Notes under the pieces: generated by a model
Databases searched by the model: none
What the model was told of the DNA's origin: nothing
The model's input: only the letters and a program-made list of their open reading frames with translations
Made by a program: the position numbers and the translations under genes
In this document: positions 44,642 through 56,745 of the stretch, piece by piece
Position numbering within the stretch: the first letter of the stretch is position 1
How the letters are laid out: every line of letters begins with the position of its first letter
Assembly: GCF_022321485.1 (NCBI RefSeq)
Contig: NZ_JAKOGG010000016.1
Span: 1 to 64,000 of the forward strand
From: Shewanella electrica
Lineage (GTDB): Bacteria; Pseudomonadota; Gammaproteobacteria; Enterobacterales; Shewanellaceae
Direction: 5' to 3'
DNA length: 64,000 bases

Positions 44642-47551
44642 ATGAAACAAGCTACGTTTCGACGGACGCTATTAGCCGCGTCAGTCTCTGCGTTATTCGC
44701 AATAAGCACCCCAATATTCGCAGCAAGTAACTCCACCGGTGGCGTTAAAGGTCATGTTACAGCAGCAGATAATACTTCTCTCGCTGGCGCAACCATTGTT
44801 ATTGTTAATAAAGAAAACGGCGCGACTAAAACAGTTACTGCCAATGAAAATGGTAACTTCCGAGTTCCCTCTCTAGCGATTGGTGAATATAAAATCACCA
44901 TTTCAAAACCGGGTTACGAAACCCAAGTTGTCGAAGCAGCAACCGTAACGATTGGTAATGAAGTAACAATCGACACCACTATGACATCTGGTGATATCGA
45001 ACGTATTTCGGTAACTGGCTCTCGCGTGGCAATGGTCGATACCGCCAGCCCTGAAATTGCATTGAGCATCTCTGCTTCAGAAATTGCACGCTTACCGATT
45101 TCTCAAGACATGACATCGGTAGCCTTGCTAGCACCAGGGACAACTAAAGGTGATGGCGCATTCGGTAACCGTGCCTCTTTCGGCGGCTCTTCAGTGGCTG
45201 AAAACAGCTACATTGTTAACGGTGTGAATATTACTGGTTTCCGTAATGGTCTTGCCATTGCTGACATTCCATTCAGTGCTTACGAAGAGTTCCAAGTGAA
45301 AACTGGTGGCTATTCGGCACAGTTTGGTCGCTCTACCGGTGGGGTAATTAACGCGGTAACCAAGAGTGGTGGTAACGAGTGGAAGTTTGAGATAAACGGC
45401 CGCTGGGAACCAGACGCTCTGCGAGAAGATCGCCCAGATGTACGTTACGCAATCGGTAACGGTACATCTATTAAACCGTTTGATATGTACGAAGATAACA
45501 GCCATGACGAAGTAGAGAAATTCGAAGGTGAATTAGCGATTTCGGGCCCACTTATCAAAGATAAATTGTTTATCTATGGGTTGATTCAACCGCAATCTTA
45601 TAAAGACCGTAACGCATCAGCGAATGGACTGACCTATACTGACCGTAAAATTGATGACCCACTTTGGTTGGGCCGCATTGATTGGCAGATAAGTGAAGAC
45701 CACAAATTGATGGTATGGGGTTTCTCTGACGCAAAAGATCAAGAAAACAGCACCAAGGCTTGGGTAAAAGGAACAGCGAGCGAGAAATTCTCTGTACTAG
45801 AAACAGGCGGCACCACATGGTCAGTAAAATATGACGGTAGATTTACCGACTGGCTGTCAATGGATGCTTTGTATGCAGAAGTAGAGTTTGATTCAACCCA
45901 ACAATCACCTGAAGATGCTAGCTGCCCTTATATTGCTGATTATCGTAGCGGTGCTGGAGTTGCGTTAGGTTGCTGGCAGACAGCCCAACCTACAGCGTCT
46001 TCAGATAAGCGTAAACAGTACAACATGAATTTTTATGTTAACTATTTCGATGATCATCAAATCAAACTGGGTGTAGATTACGAGGATGATAGCGCCAATG
46101 AAATGAAAGTGTATTCTGGTGGTGTCGGTTATAACTATTACTTTAATGACAAAGATTACAAATTAGACAACGACTATGTTTTAGATCAAGCTATGGAGTA
46201 CGTCCGAGTCACCAACTACACTAACGGAGGCACGTTCTCTAGTGCATCTTTAGCTTGGTTTATTGAAGATACTTGGTCAATTCTGCCCAACTTAACGGCG
46301 CGTATCGGTATTCGTAACGAATCTTTTGAAAACAAGAATGCCAGCGACCAAACCTTTATCAAGATTGATAATCAATGGGCCCCTCGTTTGGGGTTAACTT
46401 GGGATGTGTTTGATAATGGTGAATCGAAAGTGTTCGCTAACTTCGGTCGCTATCACATTCCGGTTGCCACAAATACCAACATTCGTCTAGCAGGCACAGA
46501 GCTATATACCCGTGATTGGTACGCGTTAGATGGGGTAAATGCGGATGACACACCAATTTTAGGCGCTGCGTTAGGCCCTCAAAAAGTCTATGGCAATGGT
46601 GTAGCAGCGTCTCCAGATGAAATTGTTAACTCAGATATTAAACCTATGTATCAAGATGAATATATCTTGGGTTACCAACAAAACTTGGATGAAGATTGGG
46701 CTGCGGGTATTAAGTTTACACACCGTGACCTTAAAAGTGTAATTGATGATATTTCAATTAAAGCTGGACTTGAAGCAATGGGCTATGATGGTTCTTCCGA
46801 TCCATTTATCCTGTCAAATCCGGGTAAAGACGCGACCGTCTACTTTGATACTGATGGCGATGGTACGTTAGAACAAATTCATATAAGTGCTGAAGACCTC
46901 GGTTTTCCAGAAGCTGTACGTAAATATAGCTCTGTAGAATTAACATTAAACCGTCGTTGGAATGATGACTGGATGCTAAATGCATCATATACATGGGCGC
47001 ATAGCTATGGTAATGCTGAAGGTTATGTGAAGTCTGATAATGGTCAAGATGATGCGGGTTTAACAACTGACTGGGATTACCCATATCTGATGGATGGCGC
47101 ATACGGTAACTTGCCTAACGATCGCCGCCATACCATCAAAGTATTTGGTGCTTATCAGTTAACTGACAATGTCACGGTTGGTACCAATATCACTGCCCAG
47201 TCGGGCCGTCCAAAAAATGCCCTGTCATATTCGACATTGCCTGATGATTACCCAGAAGAATATCAATATGGCGATACATTCTACCCATTCGGGGTAAAAT
47301 GTAGCCGAGGTTGTATGGGAACAGAGGCTTGGACCTTTACGGTTGATGCCAACGTTACCTACAATATTGACTACTGGGATGATGTTAACGCCAACGTAAA
47401 ACTTGACGTTTTCAACCTGTTTAATGCACAAACAGTAACGAAAACTAATGAGTATTTAGATGAAGGCGGTCTAACATCTCCGACATACGGCTTAGCTGAA
47501 GAGTTTGTCGCACCACGCTATGTACGTGTAAGTTTCAACGTTGCATTCTAA
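44642..47551 (+). CDS. TonB-dependent receptor with carboxypeptidase-like N-terminal domain (Oar-like)
   Basis: A 969-residue outer-membrane receptor. A signal peptide (about 27 residues) is followed by a CarboxypepD-type beta-sandwich (about 30-115; VKGHVTAADNTSLAGATI) and a plug domain (about 125-240; ENSYIVNGVNITGFRNG, then GGVINAVTKSGGN). A 22-strand barrel ends RYVRVSFNVAF with terminal Phe. Oar-like receptors import large or peptidic substrates, and the upstream S46 peptidase supports peptide use. The substrate is not known. A GGAAGG site lies upstream of the ATG. Confidence 0.92.
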   Translation: MKQATFRRTLLAASVSALFAISTPIFAASNSTGGVKGHVTAADNTSLAGATIVIVNKENGATKTVTANENGNFRVPSLAIGEYKITISKPGYETQVVEAATVTIGNEVTIDTTMTSGDIERISVTGSRVAMVDTASPEIALSISASEIARLPISQDMTSVALLAPGTTKGDGAFGNRASFGGSSVAENSYIVNGVNITGFRNGLAIADIPFSAYEEFQVKTGGYSAQFGRSTGGVINAVTKSGGNEWKFEINGRWEPDALREDRPDVRYAIGNGTSIKPFDMYEDNSHDEVEKFEGELAISGPLIKDKLFIYGLIQPQSYKDRNASANGLTYTDRKIDDPLWLGRIDWQISEDHKLMVWGFSDAKDQENSTKAWVKGTASEKFSVLETGGTTWSVKYDGRFTDWLSMDALYAEVEFDSTQQSPEDASCPYIADYRSGAGVALGCWQTAQPTASSDKRKQYNMNFYVNYFDDHQIKLGVDYEDDSANEMKVYSGGVGYNYYFNDKDYKLDNDYVLDQAMEYVRVTNYTNGGTFSSASLAWFIEDTWSILPNLTARIGIRNESFENKNASDQTFIKIDNQWAPRLGLTWDVFDNGESKVFANFGRYHIPVATNTNIRLAGTELYTRDWYALDGVNADDTPILGAALGPQKVYGNGVAASPDEIVNSDIKPMYQDEYILGYQQNLDEDWAAGIKFTHRDLKSVIDDISIKAGLEAMGYDGSSDPFILSNPGKDATVYFDTDGDGTLEQIHISAEDLGFPEAVRKYSSVELTLNRRWNDDWMLNASYTWAHSYGNAEGYVKSDNGQDDAGLTTDWDYPYLMDGAYGNLPNDRRHTIKVFGAYQLTDNVTVGTNITAQSGRPKNALSYSTLPDDYPEEYQYGDTFYPFGVKCSRGCMGTEAWTFTVDANVTYNIDYWDDVNANVKLDVFNLFNAQTVTKTNEYLDEGGLTSPTYGLAEEFVAPRYVRVSFNVAF

Positions 47552-47572
47552 ATCTTAAGCAGTTGGAACATT

Positions 47573-47599
47573 AAAGGCGTAACTTCGGTTACGCCTTTT
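47573..47599 (+). terminator. TonB receptor terminator
   Basis: AAAGGCGTAAC-TTCG-GTTACGCCTTTTT hairpin with a UUCG tetraloop, 21 bases after the stop. Confidence 0.92.
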
Positions 47600-47659
47600 T
47601 CATATCTGTAGATAACTGAGCGTACTTTACTCCACACACATTGCATTGCTTTGGGTATA

Positions 47660-47690
47660 AAAAAACACCGCCAATTGGCGGTGTTTTCTT
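47660..47690 (-). terminator. Terminator of the rpsF-rplI operon
   Basis: AAAACACCGCC-AATT-GGCGGTGTTTT with a T-run on the minus strand, about 20 bases after the rplI stop codon. Confidence 0.88.
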
Positions 47691-47708
47691 TAAACTTAAT
47701 TCTAAGAA

Positions 47709-48161
47709 TTAAGCTTCAGCAACGATAGTTACTTTAACAGTCGCGTTAACTTCACCGTGCAGTTGAACTTCAACTTCGAAGTCACCAGTGGTACGCAGAG
47801 CGCCCAGTGGCAGACGAACTTCTGATTTAGCCAGTTCAACACCTGCAGCAGTTACAGCATCAGCGATGTCACGAGTACCTACTGAACCGAACAGTTTGCC
47901 TTCATCACCAGCTTTAGAAGCGATAACTACAGCTTCCAGAGCAGAGATTTTTTCAGCACGTTCGTTAGCAGCAGCCAGCTCAGCAGCAACTTTAGCTTCC
48001 AGTTCAGCGCGACGAGCTTCGAAAACTTTTACGTTTTCAGCGTTAGCAACAACTGCTTTGCCTTGTGGCAGCAGGTAGTTACGAGCGTAGCCAGCTTTAA
48101 CTGAAACTTGATCACCCAGGTTGCCCAGGTTCGCAATTTTATCAAGCAGAATAACGTTCAT
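47709..48161 (-). CDS. rplI: Ribosomal protein L9
   Basis: A 150-residue 50S protein. The N-terminal rRNA-binding domain is [19 protein letters not shown] and [14 protein letters not shown] long helix and a C-terminal domain follow (about 60-150). The ATG at 48161 has AGAGGAA upstream; a TTG two codons earlier was rejected. It is the last gene of the rpsF-priB-rpsR-rplI operon. Confidence 0.97.
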   Translation of the reverse strand: MNVILLDKIANLGNLGDQVSVKAGYARNYLLPQGKAVVANAENVKVFEARRAELEAKVAAELAAANERAEKISALEAVVIASKAGDEGKLFGSVGTRDIADAVTAAGVELAKSEVRLPLGALRTTGDFEVEVQLHGEVNATVKVTIVAEA

Positions 48162-48197
48162 TATCAATTCCTCTTAATTCAATGAATTCAGTGCCAA

Positions 48198-48437
<240 letters not shown>

Positions 48438-48743
48438 CTAATTTTTCAATTCGACATTTTCGGCGTGTAATACCAAGCGGCTCTGTCCATTGCGGTTTTG
48501 TTGCAATGCGATAAATCCTGAAACTTGTATATCCACACCGGCTTTCAGTTTTTCTGTTACGCTGTCAAAGCGTGGGCCACTTAAAATCACTTGAATCACA
48601 CAATATACGTGTCGTTGCATATCAGCCTCTACGCGTAGCGACTTATGTTCCAACTGCAGTACCGTGTGATGGATCCCTGCTGGACTATCAAATGCTCTGC
48701 TACGCAGAACCCGTCCTGACAACGCCAAATGATTGGTGGTCAC
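48438..48743 (-). CDS. priB: Primosomal replication protein N
   Basis: A 101-residue OB-fold ssDNA-binding protein of the replication-restart primosome that stimulates PriA. Recognised by LALSGRVLRSRAFDSPAGI and by the location between rpsF and rpsR, where it is found in gammaproteobacteria. It is 8 bases downstream of rpsF. Confidence 0.94.
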   Translation of the reverse strand: MTTNHLALSGRVLRSRAFDSPAGIHHTVLQLEHKSLRVEADMQRHVYCVIQVILSGPRFDSVTEKLKAGVDIQVSGFIALQQNRNGQSRLVLHAENVELKN

Positions 48744-48751
48744 AGAGAAAC

Positions 48752-49156
48752 TTACTCAGCGCTCTCTTCAGCCAAGTCTTCGTTAGCTTCTTCAGCAACT
48801 CGTTCGCTAGCAGCAGCACGACGTGAATCACGTTCGTCTTTTGCTTTAGCCATTGGAGAAGCTTCAGTGATAGCAGCTTTAGTGCGCATAACCAAGCTAC
48901 GCAGCACAGCGTCGTTGAAGCGGAAAGCTGTTTCCAGCTCTTCGATTGACTCAGCAGTAGCTTCTACGTTCAACAGAATGTAGTGAGCTTTATGCAGGTC
49001 TTGGATAGGATATGCCAGTTGGCGACGGCCCCAGTCTTCCAGACGATGGATTTGACCACCCGCTTCGGTGATAACACCGCTATAGCGTTCGATCATACCT
49101 GGTACCTGTTCACTCTGATCAGGGTGAACCATAAATACGATTTCGTAATGACGCAT
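48752..49156 (-). CDS. rpsF: Ribosomal protein S6
   Basis: A 134-residue 30S protein with the usual fold ([34 protein letters not shown]). An Ala/Glu-rich acidic C-terminal tail follows, where other bacteria add glutamates. It is the first gene of the operon. The leader contains ACCGTAAGGAG, which could be part of an S6:S18 autoregulatory site, but the full motif cannot be confirmed by eye. Confidence 0.97.
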   Translation of the reverse strand: MRHYEIVFMVHPDQSEQVPGMIERYSGVITEAGGQIHRLEDWGRRQLAYPIQDLHKAHYILLNVEATAESIEELETAFRFNDAVLRSLVMRTKAAITEASPMAKAKDERDSRRAAASERVAEEANEDLAEESAE

Positions 49157-49339
49157 TTATTGCTCCTTACGGTTTGTTAGCCTCATCTTGGCTCAGTCAG
49201 ACCCGTAGAGGCAAGGAACGAAGTAAAGTGACTGATTTAGGCGCGGAATAGTACATAAAGGCGCCATCAAACTCAAGCAATAACTTTGCCTCACCACACA
49301 TCACAGGTATCATGTTGCCCAAGATATGAAGTCGCTAAC

Positions 49340-50101
49340 ATGAAGAAAGCCAGAATAATGACCAAAACTCCTGTACTGGCGCTGTTATCAGTTATTTCAC
49401 TGCCAGCGTTCGCTTTAGTACCGCCCGATTACCATGAACCTGCCAACAACTTTCGCGCAGAAATTGAAGCTGGCTTTCAGCTGAATACAGGGAACACCGA
49501 TTCCTCTAGTTTCAACGGACGAACCAAGCTGATTTATGACACCACTAAAGCCACTCAGGAAGGCACCATTAAAGGCTATTATGCCGCGAATGACGAAGGC
49601 ACCACCGCTGAGCGATACGATCTGCAATATCAGGCCAACTACAAACTCACTAAAGGCTATGTGTATGGCCGTGGTGATTTTGTGTGGGACCAATTTGGTT
49701 CATATACCAATATCTATACGGTTTCGAGCGGTTATGGTTTCGATGCTATCAGCACTGGCCGCACTAAGCTCAGTTTAGAAGTCGGCCCCGGTTATCGATA
49801 TAACCTGCCAATCGACACCGAAGATGATCCGAATCCGGATGCCGAAAAAGATGTGATTTTGCGTACCGCGGCGAAATTTGAGCAAAAGATCCACGAATAC
49901 ACCACTTTTAACGCCGACCTGACGGCTGAGATTGGTGAGAACAATAATACCGTGACGCTGGATATCGGCTATAAGAATACCCTGTTCCAAGACTGGGCTT
50001 TTAAAATTGGTGTCAATATGAAGTACACCGAGATCGTCCCTGAAGGTAGTGAGCAAACCGATACCATCACCACCTTCAACCTGCTGTACACCTTCCAATA
50101 A
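49340..50101 (+). CDS. DUF481 family outer-membrane protein (YdiY-like)
   Basis: A 253-residue precursor. The signal peptide ends near LPAFA (about residue 24). The remainder is a series of amphipathic beta strands (AEIEAGFQLNTGNTDSS, GYVYGRGDFVWDQF) and it ends in FNLLYTFQ, as in DUF481 barrels. Function is unknown; related proteins are salt- or alkali-induced. ATG 49340 is chosen for a normal signal peptide; 49358 is an alternative. Divergent from rpsF, with 180 bases between them. Confidence 0.82.
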   Translation: MKKARIMTKTPVLALLSVISLPAFALVPPDYHEPANNFRAEIEAGFQLNTGNTDSSSFNGRTKLIYDTTKATQEGTIKGYYAANDEGTTAERYDLQYQANYKLTKGYVYGRGDFVWDQFGSYTNIYTVSSGYGFDAISTGRTKLSLEVGPGYRYNLPIDTEDDPNPDAEKDVILRTAAKFEQKIHEYTTFNADLTAEIGENNNTVTLDIGYKNTLFQDWAFKIGVNMKYTEIVPEGSEQTDTITTFNLLYTFQ

Positions 50102-50170
50102 GTTGCGCCGGTATATAGCAAAAAGGATGGCAAACGCCATCCTTTTTCGTATTCAGTGCAAAACTCAACG

Positions 50171-50914
50171 CTACTCGCCCAAGCGCTGACGTACCGCTTC
50201 AAATAAGCAGATACCGGTCGCCACCGACACGTTAAGGCTAGAAACCGAGCCCGCCATCGGAATGGAGATCAAGGTGTCACAGCCTTCACGGCTTAAGCGA
50301 CGTAAGCCCTTACCTTCCGCGCCCATAGCAATCGCTAACGGCCCAGTCAGGTTGGCTTGGTAGATGTTGCTATCCGCTTCACCCGCAGTCCCCGCAATCC
50401 ATACGCCACGCTCTTGTAAGCGTTTCATGGTGCGAGCCAAGTTAGTCACTTGAAATAGCGGTACTGTCTCAGCTGCGCCACAGGCAACTTTGCTCACCAC
50501 TGGCGTAATGCTGGCTGAGTTATCTTTGGGCACAATCAGCCCATGCACACCCGCTGCATCGGCGTTACGCAAACAAGCACCGAGGTTATGCGGATCGGTT
50601 ACGCCATCCAAGATCAATAAAAACGGTGTTGCGGTGGCATCTAGCAGCGCTTCTAAATCGTTTTCAGTCAGCACTTTAGCGGGACGGACTCGTACCACGA
50701 TGCCCTGATGCTGCGTGCTATCTGCTTTCTCATCTAAGGTTTTGCGTGCCGCTTGCTGTGGACGAATGCCAACAGCAGCAGCTTTTGCTAACAAGGGCTG
50801 GATACGTTCATCGACACGGCCAGACATCAGCCACATCTCTAATACACGCTCAGGAGCATGATCAAGTAATGAAGAGACGGCGTGAATACCAAACACCAAT
50901 TCTTGCTTTTTCAT
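50171..50914 (-). CDS. rlmB: 23S rRNA (guanosine2251-2'-O)-methyltransferase
   Basis: A 247-residue SPOUT methyltransferase modifying G2251 in the 23S P-loop. The N-terminal substrate domain begins [18 protein letters not shown] motifs are [32 protein letters not shown] and [16 protein letters not shown]. It lies 3 bases downstream of rnr and is surely co-transcribed. Confidence 0.97.
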   Translation of the reverse strand: MKKQELVFGIHAVSSLLDHAPERVLEMWLMSGRVDERIQPLLAKAAAVGIRPQQAARKTLDEKADSTQHQGIVVRVRPAKVLTENDLEALLDATATPFLLILDGVTDPHNLGACLRNADAAGVHGLIVPKDNSASITPVVSKVACGAAETVPLFQVTNLARTMKRLQERGVWIAGTAGEADSNIYQANLTGPLAIAMGAEGKGLRRLSREGCDTLISIPMAGSVSSLNVSVATGICLFEAVRQRLGE

Positions 50915-50917
50915 CGA

Positions 50918-53305
50918 CTATTTCTTTCTCTTTGGTCGTTTAACCGCTTTGCCTTTAGCAGGCTTGGCGCTGGACTGTTTTTTGGTGGCGGACTTGCCAC
51001 CTTTTTTATCGGCAACACGGCCTTTTTTGGCACTGATTTTGGCGCCTTCCAAGTTAACCCGCTCACGCGCCGTCAACGGACGAGGCTTGCCGCTTACACG
51101 TTTGCGGCCACGGCTGCTTTCATCAGCCATCAGCAAATCAATTTGGCGATCATCCAAATTCACCGCGGCGACTTTTACCGTGACAGGATCACCAATCTGG
51201 TAAACCTTCCCTGAATGTTCGCCGAGCAGACGCTGCCGCGCAGGATCGTATTGGTAATAATCGCTGCCCAAGGTTGAGATATGCACTAAGCCATCAATGA
51301 ACAGCTCTTTGAGACGCACAAACAAACCAAAGCTAGTGACCGAAGCAACTACCGCTTCAAACACGTCACCGACATGGTCTTGCATAAACTCACATTTGAG
51401 CCAGTCAGACACATCGCGAGTCGCTTCATCGGCGCGGCGCTCGGTATTGGAACACTCCTCACCGAGTAAATCCAGTTCATCCGCTTGATAATGGTAACCA
51501 CCGTCTTCGGTCCATTTATTCTCGGCACTGCCCTGCTCTTTGGCCAGCAGATAGCGGATCACGCGGTGCAATACCAAGTCTGGATAACGGCGGATTGGCG
51601 AGGTGAAATGGGCATACTCTTCCAATGCCAAACCAAAGTGACCGTCATTATCTGGCGTATAAGTCGCTTGGCGCATGGAACGCAGCAACATCACTTGGAT
51701 AAGCTCGGCATCAGGGCGCTCACGCACCTGCTCCATCAGCAGTTGGAAGTCGATCGGTTGCGGATCTAAACCGCCACCAAGCTGCAAACCACGTTCCCGC
51801 AGGAATTCACGGAAGTTTGTCAGCTTCTGCTCCGACGGCGCCTCATGCACGCGATACAGCACTTCGCCTTGATGTTTTTTCACGAACTTGGCTGCGGCCA
51901 CGTTCGCCATAATCATGCATTCTTCAATGATCTTATGCGCTTGGTTGCGCGAACGCGGCACAATACGTTCAATCTTACGCAGCTCATTAAAGATGAATTG
52001 GGTTTCTTCAGTTTCAAAGCCAATCGCACCACGTTGGTGGCGTTGCTCATCCAAGGTCAAATACAGCTCTTGCAACACTTGCAGGTGCGGATACAACGCT
52101 TGGTATTCCTCTGGCACTTCGCCAGTATCCAGCATTGCCGCTACGTTGGTGTAAGTCAAACGGGCATGCGAATGCATCACCGCTGGATAGAATTTATAGC
52201 CAGATAACTTACCGGTAGCCGCAATGGTCATCTCCGCCACCATACACAAGCGGTCAACGCCGGGGTTCAACGAACACAGGCCGTTCGACAACTTCTCAGG
52301 CAACATCGGGATCACTTGCGATGGGAAGTACACTGAGTTACCGCGAGCACGGGCTTCTTTATCCAACGCCGATTCGGTACGCACGTAATGGCTGACATCA
52401 GCAATAGCGACCCACAAACGCCAGCCACCGCCGCGTTTGCGTTCGGCATACACCGCATCATCAAAGTCGCGCGCATCTTCGCCGTCGATAGTCACTAGCG
52501 GTAAATCACGCAGATCAACACGGCCGACTTTATCTTCGTCTTGTACTTCGTCGGGGATCTTACGCAGTTTTTTCTCGATGACGTTCGACCAAGTGTGTGG
52601 CAAATCGTAGTTGCGCAGCGCGATTTCAATTTCCATCCCCGGTGCCATCTCTTTGCCGAGCACTTCAGTCACTTTACCGGCTGCTTTCACATAGCGACCA
52701 GGACGACGAGTTAACTCAACGACAACCACATCGCCCGCACGCGCGCCATTTTTGTCGGCGCTTTCAACCAAAATCTCTTGGGCGATACGTTTATCGTCTG
52801 GCACCACAAAGCCCATGCCACCATCGACATAGAAACGCCCTACCAATGGCGCTTTACGTTCTTCAAGCAAACGTACAATACGAGCTTCGCTTTTGCCCTT
52901 ACGCTCAACACCAGCGCGCTGCGCCAGCACTCGGTCACCATGAAAATAACGTTGCATATCGCCATGATGGATAAATAGGTCCTCGCCACCTTCATCAGGA
53001 TGGAAAAAACCATAGCCATCGCGGTGACCAATCACGCTACCGGTGATTAAATCCATCCGCTCAGGTAAGCCGTAACATTGGCCACGAGTAAATACTAACT
53101 GGCCATCACGCTCCATCGCGCGCAAACGGCGGCGCAGCGCTTCATATTGCTCTTCATCTTGGATGGTAATGCCCAGTGCCTGAGCGATGCTGTCACGGTT
53201 GAGGGGTGATTTTTGCGACTGGAGGTATTCCAGAATATATTCCCGACTAGGAATAGGATTGTCGTATTTATCTTGCTCTCTCTCAAAATGAGGATCTTTA
53301 GTCAT
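50918..53305 (-). CDS. rnr: Ribonuclease R
   Basis: A 795-residue 3'-5' exoribonuclease of the RNB family that degrades structured RNA. N-terminal helix-turn-helix (about 20-90) and two cold-shock domains ([13 protein letters not shown]). The RNB domain has the metal aspartates in [17 protein letters not shown]. An S1 domain (about 640-725) is followed by a Lys/Arg-rich tail from about residue 730. It lies between motX and rlmB on the same strand. Confidence 0.97.
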   Translation of the reverse strand: MTKDPHFEREQDKYDNPIPSREYILEYLQSQKSPLNRDSIAQALGITIQDEEQYEALRRRLRAMERDGQLVFTRGQCYGLPERMDLITGSVIGHRDGYGFFHPDEGGEDLFIHHGDMQRYFHGDRVLAQRAGVERKGKSEARIVRLLEERKAPLVGRFYVDGGMGFVVPDDKRIAQEILVESADKNGARAGDVVVVELTRRPGRYVKAAGKVTEVLGKEMAPGMEIEIALRNYDLPHTWSNVIEKKLRKIPDEVQDEDKVGRVDLRDLPLVTIDGEDARDFDDAVYAERKRGGGWRLWVAIADVSHYVRTESALDKEARARGNSVYFPSQVIPMLPEKLSNGLCSLNPGVDRLCMVAEMTIAATGKLSGYKFYPAVMHSHARLTYTNVAAMLDTGEVPEEYQALYPHLQVLQELYLTLDEQRHQRGAIGFETEETQFIFNELRKIERIVPRSRNQAHKIIEECMIMANVAAAKFVKKHQGEVLYRVHEAPSEQKLTNFREFLRERGLQLGGGLDPQPIDFQLLMEQVRERPDAELIQVMLLRSMRQATYTPDNDGHFGLALEEYAHFTSPIRRYPDLVLHRVIRYLLAKEQGSAENKWTEDGGYHYQADELDLLGEECSNTERRADEATRDVSDWLKCEFMQDHVGDVFEAVVASVTSFGLFVRLKELFIDGLVHISTLGSDYYQYDPARQRLLGEHSGKVYQIGDPVTVKVAAVNLDDRQIDLLMADESSRGRKRVSGKPRPLTARERVNLEGAKISAKKGRVADKKGGKSATKKQSSAKPAKGKAVKRPKRKK

Positions 53306-53335
53306 TCAATTTCCATTTTCTGCGTTCAGCTGTCT

Positions 53336-53953
53336 TTAGTGTAGCTGAACTGCTTTAGCTCTTTCTAACTGGCTGGCAGGCATCAGCTGCGCTAATTTAG
53401 CCAGTAACTTTTCACTTTGCCGCTGCGTCTTCGTATCAGCAAAGGTTTGGTTATATAACCAGTGGTAGGCCAATACATAGTCTCTTGGCGTACCGTAGCC
53501 CTCGCCGAGCAACTTAACCAGTTTCATCTGTGCTGCGAGGTTACCTTCCGATGCGGCAGGGAATACGTAATACACCGCTCGCTCGGGATCTTTCATTAAA
53601 AACTTACCTTGCTCGTAATACTCGGCAAGTTTGAGCATCGCCTCTGGGCTGCCTTGCTCTGCGGCCCGGCGTAACCATTCCACACCGCGTGAAGGTTGCG
53701 CCGCTACGCACACGCCATAGTTGAGCATTTCACCCCATAAAATCTGGTACAACGGCTCCTGCAACACACTGGCATGTGCTTCAATATCTTTGACGATCTG
53801 ACAATCATCCTGTTTGACCCGCTGCAGATAAGTGTTCTGTCGGATCAACTGCAACAACTCTTCGTCACTATAAATATCTACCGCCTTGAGTTCAGCCTTA
53901 GCGGTTAACGCCGTCGCGCTCAATAACAGTAACAAGAGTATCCGCAGTAGCAT
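53336..53953 (-). CDS. motX: Sodium-type polar flagellar protein MotX
   Basis: A 205-residue periplasmic protein. A signal peptide (ending TALTAKA) is followed by three Sel1-type repeats (VEWLRRAAEQGSPEAMLKLA, AVYYVFPAASEGNLAAQMKL). YSDEELLQLIRQNTYLQRVK and DDCQIVKDIEA match what I know of Vibrio and Shewanella MotX. It forms the T-ring with MotY and holds the PomAB stator of the Na+-driven polar flagellum. ATG 53953 has CAGGTG 6 bases upstream; a GTG at 53962 was not used. The location between rnr and purA is as in Shewanella. Confidence 0.9.
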   Translation of the reverse strand: MLLRILLLLLLSATALTAKAELKAVDIYSDEELLQLIRQNTYLQRVKQDDCQIVKDIEAHASVLQEPLYQILWGEMLNYGVCVAAQPSRGVEWLRRAAEQGSPEAMLKLAEYYEQGKFLMKDPERAVYYVFPAASEGNLAAQMKLVKLLGEGYGTPRDYVLAYHWLYNQTFADTKTQRQSEKLLAKLAQLMPASQLERAKAVQLH

Positions 53954-54076
53954 AGTTAGCACCTGAATGATGGGTCTGATAACTGATCATCGGCAGTATA
54001 ATCTAAATCTAAAGCGACATCGTAATACTTGGCTATATTAGCCCCAATAAAAAAGGCCGCTAAGCGGCCTTTTCGA

Positions 54077-55408
<1,332 letters not shown>

Positions 55409-55438
55409 CTAACAGATTTGAACCTCAGGGGGTACGGT

Positions 55439-55627
55439 TTATGAAAAAATAATCAGAATAACTGCACCAACCAGTGCTAACCCAGCACCTAGCCACTGTA
55501 GCGTGGCTGCGGGTTGGCGTGACATTTCGGCTAAATATTGTTGCCACCTTTTTGGAAACAGTAATGGGCCAATGCCCTCAATAATCAGCACTAACCCCAG
55601 CGCTAGCAGTAGTGTGTGACCATTCAT
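55439..55627 (-). CDS. DUF2065 small membrane protein (YjeT-like)
   Basis: A 62-residue protein with two membrane helices (about 3-22 and 44-61). The conserved loop PLLFPKRWQQYLAEMSR lies between them. It matches DUF2065, found next to purA in enterobacteria and relatives. An AAAGGAA site precedes the ATG at 55627; the frame is open far upstream into rpsI but that is not coding. Function unknown. Confidence 0.85.
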   Translation of the reverse strand: MNGHTLLLALGLVLIIEGIGPLLFPKRWQQYLAEMSRQPAATLQWLGAGLALVGAVILIIFS

Positions 55628-55654
55628 GTGCGTTTCCTTTATAGGTACATTCCA

Positions 55655-55685
55655 TAAAAAAACCCGGCATATAGCCGGGCTTTTG
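55655..55685 (-). terminator. Terminator of rplM-rpsI
   Basis: On the minus strand AAGCCCGGC-TATAT-GCCGGGTTTTTTT, about 20 bases after the rpsI stop. Confidence 0.9.
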
Positions 55686-55703
55686 CAATTCGCATTGTGC
55701 AAA

Positions 55704-56096
55704 TTAACGTTTAGAGAATTGTGGTTTACGACGTGCTTTACGCAGACCCACTTTCTTACGTTCAACTTGACGAGCATCGCGGGTAACAAAACCAGCAGCG
55801 CGCAGAGAAGGACGCAGAGCTTCATCCAGCTCCATTAATGCACGAGTAATACCGTGACGGATTGCACCAGCTTGACCAGTGATACCACCACCTTTAACGG
55901 TCACGTAGATGTCCAGTTTTTCAGCCATTTCAACCAACTCAAGTGGTTGACGAACTACCATGCGAGCAGTTTCACGACCGAAATAAACGTCCAGTGGACG
56001 TTTGTTAACAACGATATTACCACTACCTGCTTTGGCAAATACGCGGGCAGTTGAAGTTTTGCGACGGCCAGTGCCGTAGTACTGAGTTGCAGCCAT
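55704..56096 (-). CDS. rpsI: Ribosomal protein S9
   Basis: A 130-residue 30S protein ([15 protein letters not shown] at the start; basic C-terminus ending FSKR whose last Arg contacts P-site tRNA). 14 bases downstream of rplM. Confidence 0.98.
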   Translation of the reverse strand: MAATQYYGTGRRKTSTARVFAKAGSGNIVVNKRPLDVYFGRETARMVVRQPLELVEMAEKLDIYVTVKGGGITGQAGAIRHGITRALMELDEALRPSLRAAGFVTRDARQVERKKVGLRKARRKPQFSKR

Positions 56097-56110
56097 TTGC
56101 TTAATCCCGT

Positions 56111-56539
56111 TTAGATATCAAGAACTTGAGGTTGTTGTGCAGCGTGGTTGTGCTCTGCGCCAGCGTAAACTTTCAGTTTACGGAACATAGCGCGGCCCAG
56201 TGGGCCTTTTGGCAGCATACCTTTAACTGCTTTCTCGATGATCATCTCTGGTTTGTGCGCTTGCAGTTTTTCAAAGTTGATCTGCTTGATTCCACCTGGG
56301 AAGCCTGAATGCGAGTAGTATTGCTTACCAAAGGCTTTGTTACCTGTTACGGTTACTTTCTCAGCGTTAACAACGATGATGTAATCACCAGTGTCTACGT
56401 GAGGAGTGTATTCAGGCTTGTGTTTACCACGTAGACGCAATGCGATTTCAGTGGCGATACGGCCCAAAGTCTTACCTTCGGCATCAACAACATACCAGTC
56501 GCGAGCTACAGTTTCTGGCTTGGCAGTAAAAGTCTTCAT
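56111..56539 (-). CDS. rplM: Ribosomal protein L13
   Basis: A 142-residue 50S protein ([39 protein letters not shown]). First gene of the rplM-rpsI operon. The 206-base leader upstream is AT-rich and could carry L13 autoregulation, which I cannot resolve. Confidence 0.98.
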   Translation of the reverse strand: MKTFTAKPETVARDWYVVDAEGKTLGRIATEIALRLRGKHKPEYTPHVDTGDYIIVVNAEKVTVTGNKAFGKQYYSHSGFPGGIKQINFEKLQAHKPEMIIEKAVKGMLPKGPLGRAMFRKLKVYAGAEHNHAAQQPQVLDI

Positions 56540-56745
56540 TATTACAAAAACCCAAAGTTAAAATTTGTCACATGCTGAATCAACATGACTCAGCAATACA
56601 CGCCTTCGATATACCCCTTCGAATATATTTTGGCATTTAATCCGCCCAACACGGACGGAGTAACGTGGGCAGGGCGTGGATTATAGACAAAGCTGAGTTA
56701 AAAATCACCTGCTTTTTTGAGCAAAATCATCAGAAATTAGCGAGA